The notes: generated by a model from the sequence alone, not told the origin. DNA of 64,000 bases from Dyella sp. OK004 (GCF_900114495.1 NZ_FOZI01000002.1:1-64000), one strand, 5' to 3'; numbered from the stretch's first letter, positions 1-10,198 are shown. Program-made: numbers and translations.

Positions 1-1241
1 CTGGCTAGTGCGCTGCGAATGCGCGCGAAGTCCGGACTACGGAACGCCTTCCATTCGGTGACGATCGCCAGCACATCCGCGCCGTCCAACGCTTGATACG
101 CGCCCTCGCAAAGCGTGAGGTCCGCACGGTCGCCATAGAGGCGGTGAGTCTCTTCTCTCGCCTCCGGATCGTAGGCACGCACCGTAGCGCCCGCTTCCCA
201 CAAGGCCTCCATCAAACGTCGACTGGACGCCTCACGCATATCGTCGGTATTGGGCTTGAACGCCAGACCCCACAGCGCCACCGTTTTGCCCTGGAGCTGC
301 CCGTCAAAATGGCGCGAGATCAGCTCGAACAGCTTGGTCTTCTGGTCGTGATTGACGGCCTCGACCGCCCCAAGCAGACGGGCTTCATACCCCACGCCGC
401 GCGCGGTGCGCTCCAGTGCCTGCACGTCCTTGGGAAAACACGAACCGCCATAGCCGGCGCCCGGATAAATAAAGTGATAGCCGATACGCGGATCGGAGCC
501 GATCCCCTGGCGCACCAGCTCCACATCGGCGCCCACGCGCTCGGCGATATTGGCGATCTCGTTCATGAAGCTGATCTTGGTCGCCAGCATCGCGTTGGCG
601 GCGTACTTGGTCAGCTCGGCGGAGCGCTCATCCATCACGACAGTACGGTCGTGATTGCGATTGAAGGGGGCATACAGCTTACGCAGCACGTTCACCGCGC
701 GCGCGCTGGAACTGCCGATCACGATACGATCGGGACGCAGGCAGTCTTCCACCGCGTCGCCTTCCTTCAGGAACTCGGGGTTCGATACCACATCGAATTC
801 AATGTTCGCGCTGCGCGTCGCGAGCTCAGCGGCAATCGCCTCGCGCACCCGATCGGCGGTCCCCACCGGCACGGTCGACTTGTTCACCACCACCGCATAC
901 CGGTCCAGATGCTGGCCGATGGTGCGGGCGACACCCAGGACGTACTTCAGATCGGCGCTGCCGTCCTCGTCCGGCGGCGTGCCCACGGCGATGAAGAGGA
1001 CCTGGCCATGCGCGATGGCGGGCGCGGCATCGGTGGTGAAATCCAGCTGTCCGCTGGCGTAATTGCGCTTGACGATCGGCTCCAGGCCCGGCTCGTAGAT
1101 CGGCATCTCGCCCCGCTTCAGGCGCTCCACCTTGACTGCATCGATATCGACGCAGACCACGTGATTGCCCATCTCGGCCAGACAGGCACCGGTCACCAGA
1201 CCCACATAGCCGGTGCCAAATAGGGTGACTTTCATTGTCAT
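1..1241 (-). CDS. ugd: UDP-glucose 6-dehydrogenase, C-terminus cut by window edge
   Basis: Oxidises UDP-glucose to UDP-glucuronate with NAD+, a cytoplasmic precursor step for acidic exopolysaccharide. Reading leftward from 1241 the protein begins [14 protein letters not shown], with the N-terminal Rossmann motif GTGYVG, and contains the active-site block YGGSCFPKD (positions about 425-460) with the nucleophilic cysteine. About 413 codons are visible without a stop, so roughly the last 30-40 residues of a usual 440-450 aa enzyme lie outside the window. An AGGA seven bases upstream favours the ATG at 1241 over the one at 1235. It lies 67 bp behind the WecA-type gene on the same strand and probably belongs to the same polysaccharide locus. 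The family call is firm; GDP-mannose dehydrogenase is the only close alternative. Confidence 0.93.
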   Translation of the reverse strand, partial: MTMKVTLFGTGYVGLVTGACLAEMGNHVVCVDIDAVKVERLKRGEMPIYEPGLEPIVKRNYASGQLDFTTDAAPAIAHGQVLFIAVGTPPDEDGSADLKYVLGVARTIGQHLDRYAVVVNKSTVPVGTADRVREAIAAELATRSANIEFDVVSNPEFLKEGDAVEDCLRPDRIVIGSSSARAVNVLRKLYAPFNRNHDRTVVMDERSAELTKYAANAMLATKISFMNEIANIAERVGADVELVRQGIGSDPRIGYHFIYPGAGYGGSCFPKDVQALERTARGVGYEARLLGAVEAVNHDQKTKLFELISRHFDGQLQGKTVALWGLAFKPNTDDMREASSRRLMEALWEAGATVRAYDPEAREETHRLYGDRADLTLCEGAYQALDGADVLAIVTEWKAFRSPDFARIRSALA

Positions 1242-1308
1242 GCAATAGTCCTGGGATGCGGAGCCCGCGCGGCCGAAACCGCGGACTCCGGACGATATAA
1301 AAAGATGG

Positions 1309-2388
1309 CTATGAGGGCCGTGCGACCTGCGTTTGAGACGACTGGCCCATGCCGGAGAAATCGCGCGCTGACAGCGCGCGCCAAGCCATGCAGGTGGCTG
1401 TCACATAGATTGCCAACAACGCCACAAACATCAGCACGTTGATGCCCGGATCCAGATAGCGAACGAGTACGCCAACAATCGCCAATACGACGGCCATAAG
1501 AATGAGCACTGCCAGGGTCGCGCGCGCGCCAAGACCTGCACGAAGCATCAGGTGATGAATATGCCCACGATCCGGCTTGAAAGGTGACGTGCCGTCGATA
1601 ACGCGGCGAACTGACACGGCGATCGTGTCGAATACCGGCAACGCCACGCACCACAGGGTATCCACCTGCGTCAGTGGCGTTCCACGATCCTGGCTGAGCC
1701 TGATTAGCACCCAGGCAAGCACATAGCCAATCACGGTACTGCCCGCATCGCCGAGGAAAACCTTGTGTCTTCCGATGCCGAAATTGGCAATCAGATAGGG
1801 CAGCGATGCGCCGGCGAGAAGCAGAAGAACGACCTTTGAGGTCTGCGCATCGGCCTGGCCGTCGTACAAGATGATCGACGCCACGCTGGCCAGGGTCAGG
1901 CAACCGACCAGGCCATCAATGCCGTCCATCATGTTGAAGGCATTCACCAGACCGACAATGGCGACCACAGTTACCGGAACGCCAAACATGCCCAAATCAA
2001 CGTTGTGCCCGAACATCACGCCCAGCGACCGGATGTGCACGTCCGTGACACCGATCATGACGAGGATCACGAGAACCTGCACGGCCATGCGAACGCGCAC
2101 GCCAAGACCACGCCGATCGTCCACTGCGCCGAGCACAACCAGCACCCCAGCCGTGCCGAGCAGCATCTGGCTGAAGACGTGGAAGTGACTATGGTATGCA
2201 GCGCCCGCCAGCACGCCGAGATAGGTGGCCAGCCCTCCTATCAAAGGCACATTGCCTATGTGGTGCTTCCTTTCATTAGGTCGGTCGATCAAACCAAGCG
2301 AACCCGCCATGAAATATAGAAGGAAAATGGCGGTTGCAGAGGCACACCCGGCCACCGCGCACGATTGCAAGACATGGACATTCAGCAT
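1309..2388 (-). CDS. wecA: Undecaprenyl-phosphate sugar-1-phosphate transferase (WecA/MraY family)
   Basis: Integral membrane enzyme (359 aa) that moves a sugar-1-phosphate, in WecA GlcNAc-1-P, from its UDP donor to undecaprenyl phosphate and so starts lipid-linked glycan assembly. Family landmarks are visible: the Asp pair in [15 protein letters not shown], the [14 protein letters not shown] block, FLGDAGS, and the histidine motif [14 protein letters not shown] expected in a cytoplasmic loop. About ten hydrophobic segments run through the sequence. It is separated from wzc by an AT-rich stretch and a terminator, so it likely has its own promoter, and it is followed closely by ugd. The exact sugar cannot be read from the sequence. 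Confidence 0.88.
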   Translation of the reverse strand: MLNVHVLQSCAVAGCASATAIFLLYFMAGSLGLIDRPNERKHHIGNVPLIGGLATYLGVLAGAAYHSHFHVFSQMLLGTAGVLVVLGAVDDRRGLGVRVRMAVQVLVILVMIGVTDVHIRSLGVMFGHNVDLGMFGVPVTVVAIVGLVNAFNMMDGIDGLVGCLTLASVASIILYDGQADAQTSKVVLLLLAGASLPYLIANFGIGRHKVFLGDAGSTVIGYVLAWVLIRLSQDRGTPLTQVDTLWCVALPVFDTIAVSVRRVIDGTSPFKPDRGHIHHLMLRAGLGARATLAVLILMAVVLAIVGVLVRYLDPGINVLMFVALLAIYVTATCMAWRALSARDFSGMGQSSQTQVARPS

Positions 2389-2399
2389 GCTCTATTCAT

Positions 2400-2600
2400 A
2401 CCTACCAAAAAGGTAAAGACATGAAAGAGCGAACAAGCACCCGCCCTATGATCAAGCGAGTCGCATAACAACCCATGACATGCCAAAAAAATGAAAACTC
2501 GCATGCCATAAACTTTAGACATCTATACGTCTACTTAATATTGGATTACTACGATTATATCTATAGATCTAAATGCTTTACGCACATAATCCGCATAGCC
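2400..2600. other. AT-rich intergenic island
   Basis: About 200 bp between wzc and the wecA-type gene are conspicuously AT-rich against GC-rich neighbours, with runs such as tattggattactacgattat. I see no convincing gene here. In a GC-rich genome such a stretch often holds a promoter or an H-NS-silenced site. Here it lies directly upstream of the wecA-type gene and is probably its promoter region (inference). Confidence 0.5.
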
Positions 2601-2610
2601 ATTCATCACC

Positions 2611-2637
2611 AAAGAAAAAGGCCGGCATTGCCGGCCT
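2611..2637 (-). terminator. Rho-independent terminator of the wza-wzb-wzc operon
   Basis: Perfect 8-bp stem AGGCCGGC/GCCGGCCT at 2619-2637 with a three-base loop. On the minus strand it is followed by a T-rich run (2611-2619). It lies 55 bp after the wzc stop codon and so ends that transcript before the wecA-type gene. Confidence 0.85.
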
Positions 2638-2691
2638 CGAAGTTCGCCATCACGCAATAGCTATGGGCATAAGCTCATATAACCCGCCCCT

Positions 2692-4926
2692 TCAAGACGC
2701 GGGGTTATCAACGGCATAACTGTCGTAGTTGCCGTAACCATATCGCGAGCTGACCGCGCTCGATTGCATGGCGTTGAGAAGTACACCACCTACGCGCCCA
2801 CCTGCCCGTTCCAGCCGCCTGCACGCCTCCATCAACTCGCCTTCGTGGGTGACGTCGTAGCGCGCCACCAGTACAACCAGCGAGGCCGCTGCCGCCAGGG
2901 GAATGACATCGACCACGGGAAGCGTGGGAGTACCGTCGATTACGACCAGGTCATATATCTTCGAGACTTCACCCAGCAGCGCCCGCAGGTTGGCCGACTG
3001 CAGAAATTCTGTCGGACGCGCCGGCTTCGGCCCCGTAGTGAGCACGTCTAGCATCGGCGTAGAGGTGGCCTGGATAGCCTCGGTGACGGCAACATTGCCG
3101 GCCAGGACGGAAGCCAGACCCAGGGCGTTGCCCAAACCGAAGCGCCGGTCCAGCCTGCCTTTACGCAGATCGCCATCAATCAGCAATACACGTTTGCCAC
3201 TGGTAGAAAAAATGCCGGCCAGATTGATGGACACGAACGACTTGCCGATGCCCTTGGTAGGGCCGGTGATGACAACAACGTTGCCCCCCGCGTCGAGCAA
3301 TGCAAGCTGCAACGCCATGCGCAGACTGCGCAGGCTCTCCACCACCGGATCCTGCGGATAGAGCGATGCCAATACGGGCCACTCCGTCTCCTGATTCTTG
3401 CGCAGGCCGCCATGCAGCCTCTCGTTTCGCCGCTGATGCTTGCTCACGGGGATGGCGGCATAAACCGGCTTACCCAACGCATCCTCAATGTCATGCGGCT
3501 GAGTGATGCCGCCGAACAATAGGCGACGAACCAGCACTACGCACAGGCCAAACATCAGACCGCCGAGCAGCGAGGCGGCCGTGATCAACAGGCGCCGTGG
3601 CGCGATCGGCGTTTCCTGCACAGCAGCCCGGTCCACGATGCGGACATTCGCGATGGCGCTCTCCTGCGCCAGACGCAACTGCTGCATGCTGTTGGAAAGT
3701 GCGACATACAGATCGCTATTGACGCGGACATCGCGTGTCAGGCGGACAAACTCCTGCTCTACGCTCGGCAAAGCACTGGTCCGCAACTCGATATCCCCAA
3801 GCTCGCGCCCCGCAGCTCCCATTTGTCGATCAATGACCACTACGTTGGGGTGCGACGGGGTGAACTGCTGGAGTAAGGCCAGACGCTCTTGCTGCAGCAG
3901 GCTGATCCGTGTCTGCAACGCAACAGCCTGCCCCAATGCGAGCCGGGCCTCCTCGCTGAGATCGATGGCCTTATGCTTGTTGCGGAACCGCAACAAGGCC
4001 TCTTCGGAATCGCTCAGCGTGCTTTTCAATTCTGGCAGCTGGCGTTCGAGATAGCCGAGCGACTTGCGCGCCTCTTCCGATTTCTGGTCCCGGTTCTGCC
4101 GCACATAAACGTCGCCGACCTGGTTGAACAAACGACTGACCCGCGCTGGATCGGTATTGTTCAACGCCACCGATATGACACCCGACTGCTTGCCGAGCTC
4201 GGCGATAACCATGCGTTTGCGCAGATCCTCAATGACATCCAGCCAGAACCATTTGCGCAATTGGAAGCTCGCACCCGGCAGGGCGTGAAATCCGGAAACC
4301 TTGATGACAATGTCGCCCATCGAAGAAGGGAAACGTACCGGCCGTCCGATCTGACCCACCATGGCCTGTGAAAGCAGATGGGTAGTCAGCCGAAAACGAT
4401 CCGCATCGAGCGCGGTCAGCGTGAACTTCTCCCCTTCCAGGTCGTGTGGCACATCGAAGCGATCCACCGTCGCCAGCTCGTTGCCCCAGTTGTAACCGCC
4501 CAGGCCGAACAAACCCGGCCTGAAGATCGTCTCCTGATGGCGGGATAACAGATCGCCGATCAACGGAAACCGGATGGGGGCGACTTCAATATCGAAATGA
4601 CTGTGCTCGATCGCTTCTTTCAGCACCAGGCGCGAGCGAATGACCTCGATCTCGGCATCGCCGCTCGAAGGCACATCCAAAATGGACGACAGCTCGCCGA
4701 GCAACCCCTGCCCCGCGCGGTCAGCCGGCCGGTTGACCTGGACTAGCAAGTCGGTCCGATAGACCGGCCGGGCAAGAAAGGCATATCCCACGCCCAACAC
4801 GAGCAGCGCGATGACACTGGCAAGAATGAGCTTGTACTGGATGAAAATCATATCGACCAGCGCAAGCAGATCCAGCTCCTTGTGGTGTGCGTTGTCGCGG
4901 ATCTCCCGATGATCATGCTCGCTCAT
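2692..4926 (-). CDS. wzc: Polysaccharide co-polymerase / BY-type tyrosine autokinase
   Basis: Inner-membrane protein of 744 aa that controls chain length and export of Wzy-dependent capsule or exopolysaccharide. It has an N-terminal Wzz domain with a first membrane helix at about 33-52, a long periplasmic coiled-coil region, a second membrane helix near 440-460, then a cytoplasmic bacterial tyrosine kinase domain with Walker A ITGPTKGIGKS, Walker A' LLIDGDLRKG and Walker B LVVIDGTP. The C-terminus carries a tyrosine cluster, SSRYGYGNYDSYAVD, the expected autophosphorylation site. The gene overlaps the phosphatase gene by 4 bp (ATGA), which implies translational coupling and matches the usual Wzb-dephosphorylates-Wzc pairing. 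Confidence 0.95.
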   Translation of the reverse strand: MSEHDHREIRDNAHHKELDLLALVDMIFIQYKLILASVIALLVLGVGYAFLARPVYRTDLLVQVNRPADRAGQGLLGELSSILDVPSSGDAEIEVIRSRLVLKEAIEHSHFDIEVAPIRFPLIGDLLSRHQETIFRPGLFGLGGYNWGNELATVDRFDVPHDLEGEKFTLTALDADRFRLTTHLLSQAMVGQIGRPVRFPSSMGDIVIKVSGFHALPGASFQLRKWFWLDVIEDLRKRMVIAELGKQSGVISVALNNTDPARVSRLFNQVGDVYVRQNRDQKSEEARKSLGYLERQLPELKSTLSDSEEALLRFRNKHKAIDLSEEARLALGQAVALQTRISLLQQERLALLQQFTPSHPNVVVIDRQMGAAGRELGDIELRTSALPSVEQEFVRLTRDVRVNSDLYVALSNSMQQLRLAQESAIANVRIVDRAAVQETPIAPRRLLITAASLLGGLMFGLCVVLVRRLLFGGITQPHDIEDALGKPVYAAIPVSKHQRRNERLHGGLRKNQETEWPVLASLYPQDPVVESLRSLRMALQLALLDAGGNVVVITGPTKGIGKSFVSINLAGIFSTSGKRVLLIDGDLRKGRLDRRFGLGNALGLASVLAGNVAVTEAIQATSTPMLDVLTTGPKPARPTEFLQSANLRALLGEVSKIYDLVVIDGTPTLPVVDVIPLAAAASLVVLVARYDVTHEGELMEACRRLERAGGRVGGVLLNAMQSSAVSSRYGYGNYDSYAVDNPAS

Positions 4927-5378
4927 GGGCCCACAACCTCCGCCCGACTCATCAGCACTCTGAGTTTAGGCAACCATTCGTGCAGCTCCGACTCGATCTG
5001 ATGCATCGATTCGACAAAGGCATCAAGTCCACGACCATACGGGTCAGGAATGGCGGAGTGCCCCAGGACAAATACCTTGCCGCTGGTTCGTGGGTTATGT
5101 AACTCGATCATTCGTTTCTGCTCGTGGCTCATGCAGAGAACCAGTCCGGATCGAGCGCACAGACCTGCCCTGAGTGGTTGCGACCGATGCGCCGACAGGG
5201 AAAGCCCGCGCTCGGCCATAAGTTGAATCGCGTAAGGGTCGGCGGGCATACCACTGCGCGCCGACAAACCGGCCGAGGCAAGCCGCAACTCCGGCATGGC
5301 CCGCCCCAACAGGGCTTGTGCCATGGGGCTGCGGCACAGGTTGCCCATGCAAACCAGGAGAACGCTGTCCATGGTCAT
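4923..5378 (-). CDS. wzb: Low-molecular-weight protein tyrosine phosphatase
   Basis: Cytoplasmic phosphatase of 151 aa expected to dephosphorylate the tyrosine cluster of the adjacent Wzc-type kinase. The P-loop CX5R is near the N-terminus (CMGNLCRS, nucleophile Cys10, Arg16), and the general-acid aspartate lies in the C-terminal IPDPYG motif. The length is normal for the family. Start and stop overlap both neighbours by 4 bp, so wza, wzb and wzc form one tightly coupled operon. Confidence 0.94.
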   Translation of the reverse strand: MTMDSVLLVCMGNLCRSPMAQALLGRAMPELRLASAGLSARSGMPADPYAIQLMAERGLSLSAHRSQPLRAGLCARSGLVLCMSHEQKRMIELHNPRTSGKVFVLGHSAIPDPYGRGLDAFVESMHQIESELHEWLPKLRVLMSRAEVVGP

Positions 5379-6505
5379 GGCCCGGTAGCGCGCTGTGCGT
5401 TGTAAAGCGCCTGCGAGCTAGGCACCAGAAGGCTGGTCATGCGGCTCCATTGCATCAAGCCCGAGGTCTGCACATAGACCAGATCCCTAGGCCTCAATGG
5501 GAACTGGCCGGCCAGCGCCAACGTCACCGGGGATTTCGCATCGAGCTGAAAAACTTCAGTCGGCTGACCCTCATGCGGTCGGATCACATAAATGCCGTGG
5601 GGATTGCTGCCTGTCTGGCTCACCGAGCCGGAAGCCGCCAGTGCGTCGCCAAGGCTAAGCTGCCCGTTAAGCATTGGCACGGGGCTCGGACGCCCCACTT
5701 CGCCGGCAACGAACACTTGTTTATTTTCACGTGACAACACGCGTACCAAATCATTGTTTTGCAGAGGAATGCGATCGGCGCTCACCCCAGCCGCAGCAAG
5801 GCGCGGAAGATCCAGCGCTATGTCCTTCCCGTTCCGCGTGAGCACGACATCGCTTAGATCACTGTTCGACGTGACGCCGCCCGCCTCGCCAAGCGCCAGC
5901 GCCAGCGTCATGGGTACATCCGTGATCGGCTTGTCACCCGGCAGGCGAACTTCACCATCCACAAAGATTCGGCGGCTGCGAAAACCGGCAACGCGAACAT
6001 CGACCTGAGGATCGTGGATGTACTTCGCTAGCGCCAAGGTCAACAGGCCCCTGATTGCTGCCGTATCCTTGCCACCCACGGCAACTGCTCCGATCAGGGG
6101 ATAGTGCAATCGGCCGGTCGCATCGACCTCGTAACCCATCGGCTGCGCGGCAGCGGGAGTCGATTTGTCGACGCCGGGCATCAGCGGAACCGAGAGCTCC
6201 GGATGATTCCATACCGTGATTGCCAATGTATCGCGCGGACCGACGCGGTACACCGGATCGGCTTCGCCCACCAGGGACAGCACCTGCGCGCCCAGCGGAC
6301 TGGCTGCCATCGCTCGGGCCTGCATATCGATCAACTCGGCGGTAATCGGGCGAACGGGCGGCATTGATCCGGCCGTCTCAAAATGAAGACCCGGTCCCGC
6401 CGAGCACGCGCTCAGCGTCAAACCGGTCGCCACGAAAAAAAACGCATGATGAAGCGCACGCGGCACTGGGCCGCTGGAATTACTCGGATGAAAAATCATT
6501 TTCAA
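5375..6505 (-). CDS. wza: Outer-membrane polysaccharide export lipoprotein
   Basis: A 376-aa Wza-type export channel protein. The N-terminus is a lipoprotein signal: a hydrophobic stretch ending in LSAC. The Poly_export domain follows (YRVGPRDTLAITVWNHPELS), then SLBB-type repeats (FVDGEVRLPG, FVAGEVGRPSP). It should form the octameric outer-membrane pore that works with the Wzc-type protein. It is the first gene of the wza-wzb-wzc operon and overlaps wzb by 4 bp. The 276-bp region upstream (6506-6782) is less GC-rich and should hold the operon promoter, but I cannot fix its hexamers. No clear Shine-Dalgarno precedes the ATG. Confidence 0.93.
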   Translation of the reverse strand: MKMIFHPSNSSGPVPRALHHAFFFVATGLTLSACSAGPGLHFETAGSMPPVRPITAELIDMQARAMAASPLGAQVLSLVGEADPVYRVGPRDTLAITVWNHPELSVPLMPGVDKSTPAAAQPMGYEVDATGRLHYPLIGAVAVGGKDTAAIRGLLTLALAKYIHDPQVDVRVAGFRSRRIFVDGEVRLPGDKPITDVPMTLALALGEAGGVTSNSDLSDVVLTRNGKDIALDLPRLAAAGVSADRIPLQNNDLVRVLSRENKQVFVAGEVGRPSPVPMLNGQLSLGDALAASGSVSQTGSNPHGIYVIRPHEGQPTEVFQLDAKSPVTLALAGQFPLRPRDLVYVQTSGLMQWSRMTSLLVPSSQALYNAQRATGP

Positions 6506-6782
6506 TAATCACTACGTAATAGGTTCTGCAACACATACTTTTCAGAACGCTGGGAACCATCCCACCGTTCTGAATTCATTAGGGCAATGGTCTAAGCGCA
6601 ATGAATGTTAGGCAGCAGCCTATGCCGCGCCTATGCGAGAAATACGAAACGTCAAAAGGCTGCATTCGATGCACGCCTTCGGCACATGGTTCTTGCTAAG
6701 TGTTTTCCGGATCGGCTCGCATAGCCGCGGGACGTATACGTGGCGTCCCAAAAGGAAGCGCCACGCTTGACGAGCTTTCGAC

Positions 6783-7427
6783 TCAGGCCGCTCTGACAGC
6801 CCGCAACGTCTTTGCCTGCCGGTACGAACTCAAAATATCCTCCCGCGCCGGCGCATCACCCGTAGCAACACAGTGCACCCACTCCTCAGTCCCCAACACC
6901 GCCGCAAACCGCGACTGCTCCACCACCGCAAACACCCGGTGAATCTCCTCCGCCGTCGCATACCCCGCACGGTTCGCATACGACACCGAGCCCGACGCAT
7001 CATGCAAAAACTCCACCGCCATTCCGCGATCGAAAGCGTGCTTGATCGTGGTGTCGTTGCAGTTGTGCGTCATGTAACCCACCACGCTCAGCGTGTCGAT
7101 CTTCTGCTCCTGCAACCAATCAGCCAGCCCCGTGCCGCTGAACGCACTCGGCAGCGGCTTGCCGAAATGCGCATCGCGATGACGGCGCGCCACTTCCGGA
7201 TGCAGCTGCCAGCCATCGCCGCCCTCGGCAAAGGCCGGGCCATCGGCCGGTGAGTTCTGCTGGATCACAATCACCGGAATGCCGGCCGCCGTGGCGGTAT
7301 CCATAGCCTTGGTGATGTTGGCGAGACTATCGGCCACCGGCGGATATTCGATCTGCAAATTTCCGGTGAAGTACTCGTTCTGCACGTCGATCACGATCAG
7401 CGCGCGGCGCGCGGTCTTGGCAGTCAT
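6783..7427 (-). CDS. Cysteine hydrolase of the isochorismatase family
   Basis: A 214-aa cytoplasmic hydrolase of the nicotinamidase/isochorismatase fold. The catalytic triad is visible: Asp14 (IDVQNEYF), Lys90 (HFGKPLPSAF) and Cys123 (YMTHNCNDTT). The ATG at 7427 is chosen because AGGAG lies at normal distance upstream and the alignment starts there; an upstream in-frame start would add 36 residues without family similarity. It is divergent from a GlxA-type regulator, 83 bp away, which probably controls it. The substrate is not predictable from the sequence. Confidence 0.9.
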   Translation of the reverse strand: MTAKTARRALIVIDVQNEYFTGNLQIEYPPVADSLANITKAMDTATAAGIPVIVIQQNSPADGPAFAEGGDGWQLHPEVARRHRDAHFGKPLPSAFSGTGLADWLQEQKIDTLSVVGYMTHNCNDTTIKHAFDRGMAVEFLHDASGSVSYANRAGYATAEEIHRVFAVVEQSRFAAVLGTEEWVHCVATGDAPAREDILSSYRQAKTLRAVRAA

Positions 7428-7510
7428 GGCACAGCTCCTGGTGTGTGGAAGGTGTGCGTATGCTGCGCCGCCAGGCACTTGTGCGAGAGTGGCCCAAAGG
7501 ACAATGATCG

Positions 7511-8503
7511 ATGTTATCGGGCCAACCGGATACACCCATGCGCAAGATCCGCATCGCCGTGGTGGCGTTCAACGACATCCTTCCCTTCCATCTCTCTGTG
7601 CCCTGCGGTGTGTTCCAGGCAGTGCTGCGCGAAAAGACATCGCCGTTCCGCTTGCGCGTGTGTTCCGCCGAGGGCAAGCGCGTGCGCAGTGCCTCGGGTT
7701 TCACCATCGCCACGGATTACGGCCTGGACGAACTTCGCAACGCCGACATCGTGATCGTGCCCTCCTGGCGCGACGCCGAGGAGCGACCGCCGGAAGCTTT
7801 ACTAGAGGCCTTGCGGCTTGCCGCCGCGCGCGGCAAGCGCATCGTCGGTTTGTGCATGGGCGCCTTCGTGCTGGGCCATGCCGGCCTGCTCGACGGCCGG
7901 CGCGCCACCACGCACTGGTTCGCTACGGATGATTTGGCGGCGCTGTTCCCCACCGCCGAGGTGGACCCGGATGTGTTGTATGTGGATGCGGGCCAGGTGG
8001 TCACCTCGGCCGGCGCCGCGGCGGGCATCGATTGCTGCCTGCATCTGGTGCGTCAGCTGCTGGGCAGCGAGCATGCCAACCGCATCGCGCGACGCATGGT
8101 GGTGTCGCCGTTCCGCCATGGCGGGCAAGCGCAGTTCATCGAGCAGCCGGTGCCGGCGATGGCCGGCGATGTGCGCATGGCGAAACTGCTCGACGAGATC
8201 CGTCGCAAGCTGCGCCATCCGCATAGCCTGGATGAGATTGCGGCGCGCACCGCGATGAGCCGGCGCAGCTTTACCCGACATTTTCGCCAGCTTACCGGCA
8301 GCAGCTTCGGTGACTGGCTGATGTCCCAACGCCTCAGTGAAGCGCAGCGCTTGCTGGAAACCACCAGCCTGCCGCTGGACCGCATCGCTGGCGCGGTGGG
8401 CCTGGGCTCGCCGGTTACGCTGCGCCAACATTTCCAGCGTGCGTTCCGTACCTCGCCGATAAACTACCGGCGCACCTTCAATGCAGCACGTGGGGAGAGT
8501 TGA
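7511..8503 (+). CDS. GlxA-type transcriptional regulator (DJ-1/PfpI plus AraC HTH)
   Basis: Cytoplasmic regulator of 330 aa. The N-terminal DJ-1/PfpI amidase-like domain has the nucleophile-elbow cysteine in GLCMGAFVLGHAGLL. It is followed by a C-terminal AraC-type double HTH with the typical signatures MSRRSFTRHFRQLTG and AGAVGLGSPVTLRQHF. The start at 7511 has AAAGGA upstream; the ATG at 7538 (MRKIRIAVV) fits homologues equally well. The divergent cysteine hydrolase is its most likely target. The 3' end overlaps the convergent HD-GYP gene by 26 bp. Confidence 0.9.
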   Translation: MLSGQPDTPMRKIRIAVVAFNDILPFHLSVPCGVFQAVLREKTSPFRLRVCSAEGKRVRSASGFTIATDYGLDELRNADIVIVPSWRDAEERPPEALLEALRLAAARGKRIVGLCMGAFVLGHAGLLDGRRATTHWFATDDLAALFPTAEVDPDVLYVDAGQVVTSAGAAAGIDCCLHLVRQLLGSEHANRIARRMVVSPFRHGGQAQFIEQPVPAMAGDVRMAKLLDEIRRKLRHPHSLDEIAARTAMSRRSFTRHFRQLTGSSFGDWLMSQRLSEAQRLLETTSLPLDRIAGAVGLGSPVTLRQHFQRAFRTSPINYRRTFNAARGES

Positions 8504-9332
8504 CCTCGGGTGGCTGCAGCAGGTCCAGGCGGTCCATGCCGATGCGCTTGAGTTCGTCGTAATGCTCCAGAAACAGCTTGACCATATTCGGGTCCAGCTG
8601 GCTTCCGGAAATCTTGCGCAGATAGTCGATGACTTCCTGCTCGGGCCAGGCAGGCTTGTAGACGCGCGGAAAACTCAGCGCATCCCACACGTCCACCACG
8701 CTGAACACGCGCGCGGCCAGCGGTATCGACTCGCCGCGCAGCCCGCGCGGGTAACCGTTGCCGTCCCAGCGTTCGTGATGGTTGTACGGAATGTCGATCA
8801 CCGGCCGCAGGAAATCCACACGCTGCAATAGATCGTGGCCGATCTGCGGATGTGTACGCATCACCTTTATTTCTTCCGCATCCAGCGGGCCCGGCTTGAT
8901 CAGGATCGCATCCGGCAAGGCCAGCTTGCCGATGTCGTGCAGCAGCGCTCCGAACTTCACGCGATGCAGGGCCTCTTCTTCCATGCCCGCCAGGCGCGCC
9001 AGCGCCACGGTCATGCGCATCACGCGCTCGGAGTGGTCGCGGGTTTCCTTGTGGCGGATATCCATCGCCGACACCAGCACACGCAGCGACTGTTCGTTGC
9101 CTTCGCGCAGGGTGCGGTTGACCTTGTCCAGGCGACGCAGGTCGCGATCGATCATGACGTAGAGCAGGCAACCCGTGATCAGCACGAACAACGTGCCCTT
9201 CACGCTCTGCAGAAAGCTGAGTGTCTTTGCATCCCGCACAACGGAAAGCAATAGATGGTTGGACAACCATATCCATAGGCTGGCCACGATGACGTAGGAC
9301 AGCACTGTGCGGACTTGAGGCTTCAATTTCAT
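8478..9332 (-). CDS. Membrane-anchored HD-GYP domain phosphodiesterase
   Basis: A 284-aa protein with two N-terminal membrane helices (about 10-30 and 45-62), a short coiled region, then an HD-GYP domain. The metal-binding His-Asp pair is at 132-133 (LLHDIGK), and HHERWDGNGYP at 185-195 supplies the second His pair and the GYP motif. Such proteins hydrolyse cyclic di-GMP, but there is no recognisable input domain beyond the membrane segments. An AGGGGGA ribosome site precedes the ATG at 9332. It overlaps the convergent regulator gene by 26 bp. Confidence 0.9.
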   Translation of the reverse strand: MKLKPQVRTVLSYVIVASLWIWLSNHLLLSVVRDAKTLSFLQSVKGTLFVLITGCLLYVMIDRDLRRLDKVNRTLREGNEQSLRVLVSAMDIRHKETRDHSERVMRMTVALARLAGMEEEALHRVKFGALLHDIGKLALPDAILIKPGPLDAEEIKVMRTHPQIGHDLLQRVDFLRPVIDIPYNHHERWDGNGYPRGLRGESIPLAARVFSVVDVWDALSFPRVYKPAWPEQEVIDYLRKISGSQLDPNMVKLFLEHYDELKRIGMDRLDLLQPPEVNSPHVLH

Positions 9333-9480
9333 GCCATCCCCCTGACCGTCCGCTGGGGGCCTTCCCGGCGGGCGTGACCAGCGGAGCTTACCCCCAACTG
9401 GGGGAGATGGGTGTGCGTTGGCGCACCGGACCGACCATGACTAATGGATCATCGATCCCAACCCGTGCACACCGCGTGTC

Positions 9481-10173
9481 TTAGGCGCTATGTGCGGGCG
9501 TCAGCACAAACAGGATGGACGCCGGACGGCCGCTGTCTGGGTGCAGCGGTTCATCGACACGGATCAGACGCAGGCCGCAGGCGGTGAAGGTATCCAGCCA
9601 GCCGCTCAGGGTACGGAAGTACCACGGTGCCGGCGTGCCAAAGCCCTCGCCGCAACCGGCCCACGAACCTTCGCGCCAGCCGTCGCGATAAGGCTGATCA
9701 CCACAGGCCATCAGCGGATGCAGGGTCTGCACTACCAGCACACCACCGTGGTTCAACAGGCCAGGCACGGCAGCCAGCAGGCTTTCCACCGACGGCTTGC
9801 CCAACAAGGAGAAGTTGCACACCACGACATCGGCTCGCTCGCCCAGCATCCCGGCGGCGAGCTGCGCATAGGAGAGATGTTCAAAGCGCCCGCCCCCATG
9901 CACTCGCGCTGTCTCGATCAGGGCGGCCACGGCGTCGACGCCAATCACCTCGACACCTTGCCCCGTGAGCACACGTGTCAGCCATCCTTCGCCGCAGCCA
10001 ATATCGATCACCCGCTTGGGCGCGCAGGCCATGATGGCCTCCACCACAGCACGGTCCGTCACCAGCCGGCGGCTTTCGATGCGCTGCTCGCGCACCGCCT
10101 GCGTCCACGGCTGCGCGTTCTGGTGCCAGGCAGCGAGGATGGCGTTTTCGAGAGGGAGCGTTTCGCTAGTCAT
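9481..10173 (-). CDS. Class I SAM-dependent methyltransferase
   Basis: A 230-aa protein with the Rossmann SAM-binding motif I VIDIGCGEGWL, then the acidic motif II region EVIGVDAV and the post-I segment VVCNFSLLGKPSVE, as in class I small-molecule methyltransferases. The start MTSETLPLENAI at 10173 is preferred over upstream in-frame codons that overlap ispG. It begins 25 bp after the ispG stop on the same strand, so it is probably co-transcribed with ispG. The substrate is unknown. Confidence 0.82.
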   Translation of the reverse strand: MTSETLPLENAILAAWHQNAQPWTQAVREQRIESRRLVTDRAVVEAIMACAPKRVIDIGCGEGWLTRVLTGQGVEVIGVDAVAALIETARVHGGGRFEHLSYAQLAAGMLGERADVVVCNFSLLGKPSVESLLAAVPGLLNHGGVLVVQTLHPLMACGDQPYRDGWREGSWAGCGEGFGTPAPWYFRTLSGWLDTFTACGLRLIRVDEPLHPDSGRPASILFVLTPAHSA

Positions 10174-10198
10174 TCGAGCAGAGCAACGCTCCGATGGG

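Noticed and set aside
93-1223. 376-codon plus-strand frame at the left edge
   Set aside because: Shadow of ugd, whose frame is open across the edge and carries the GTGYVG and GGSCFPKD motifs.
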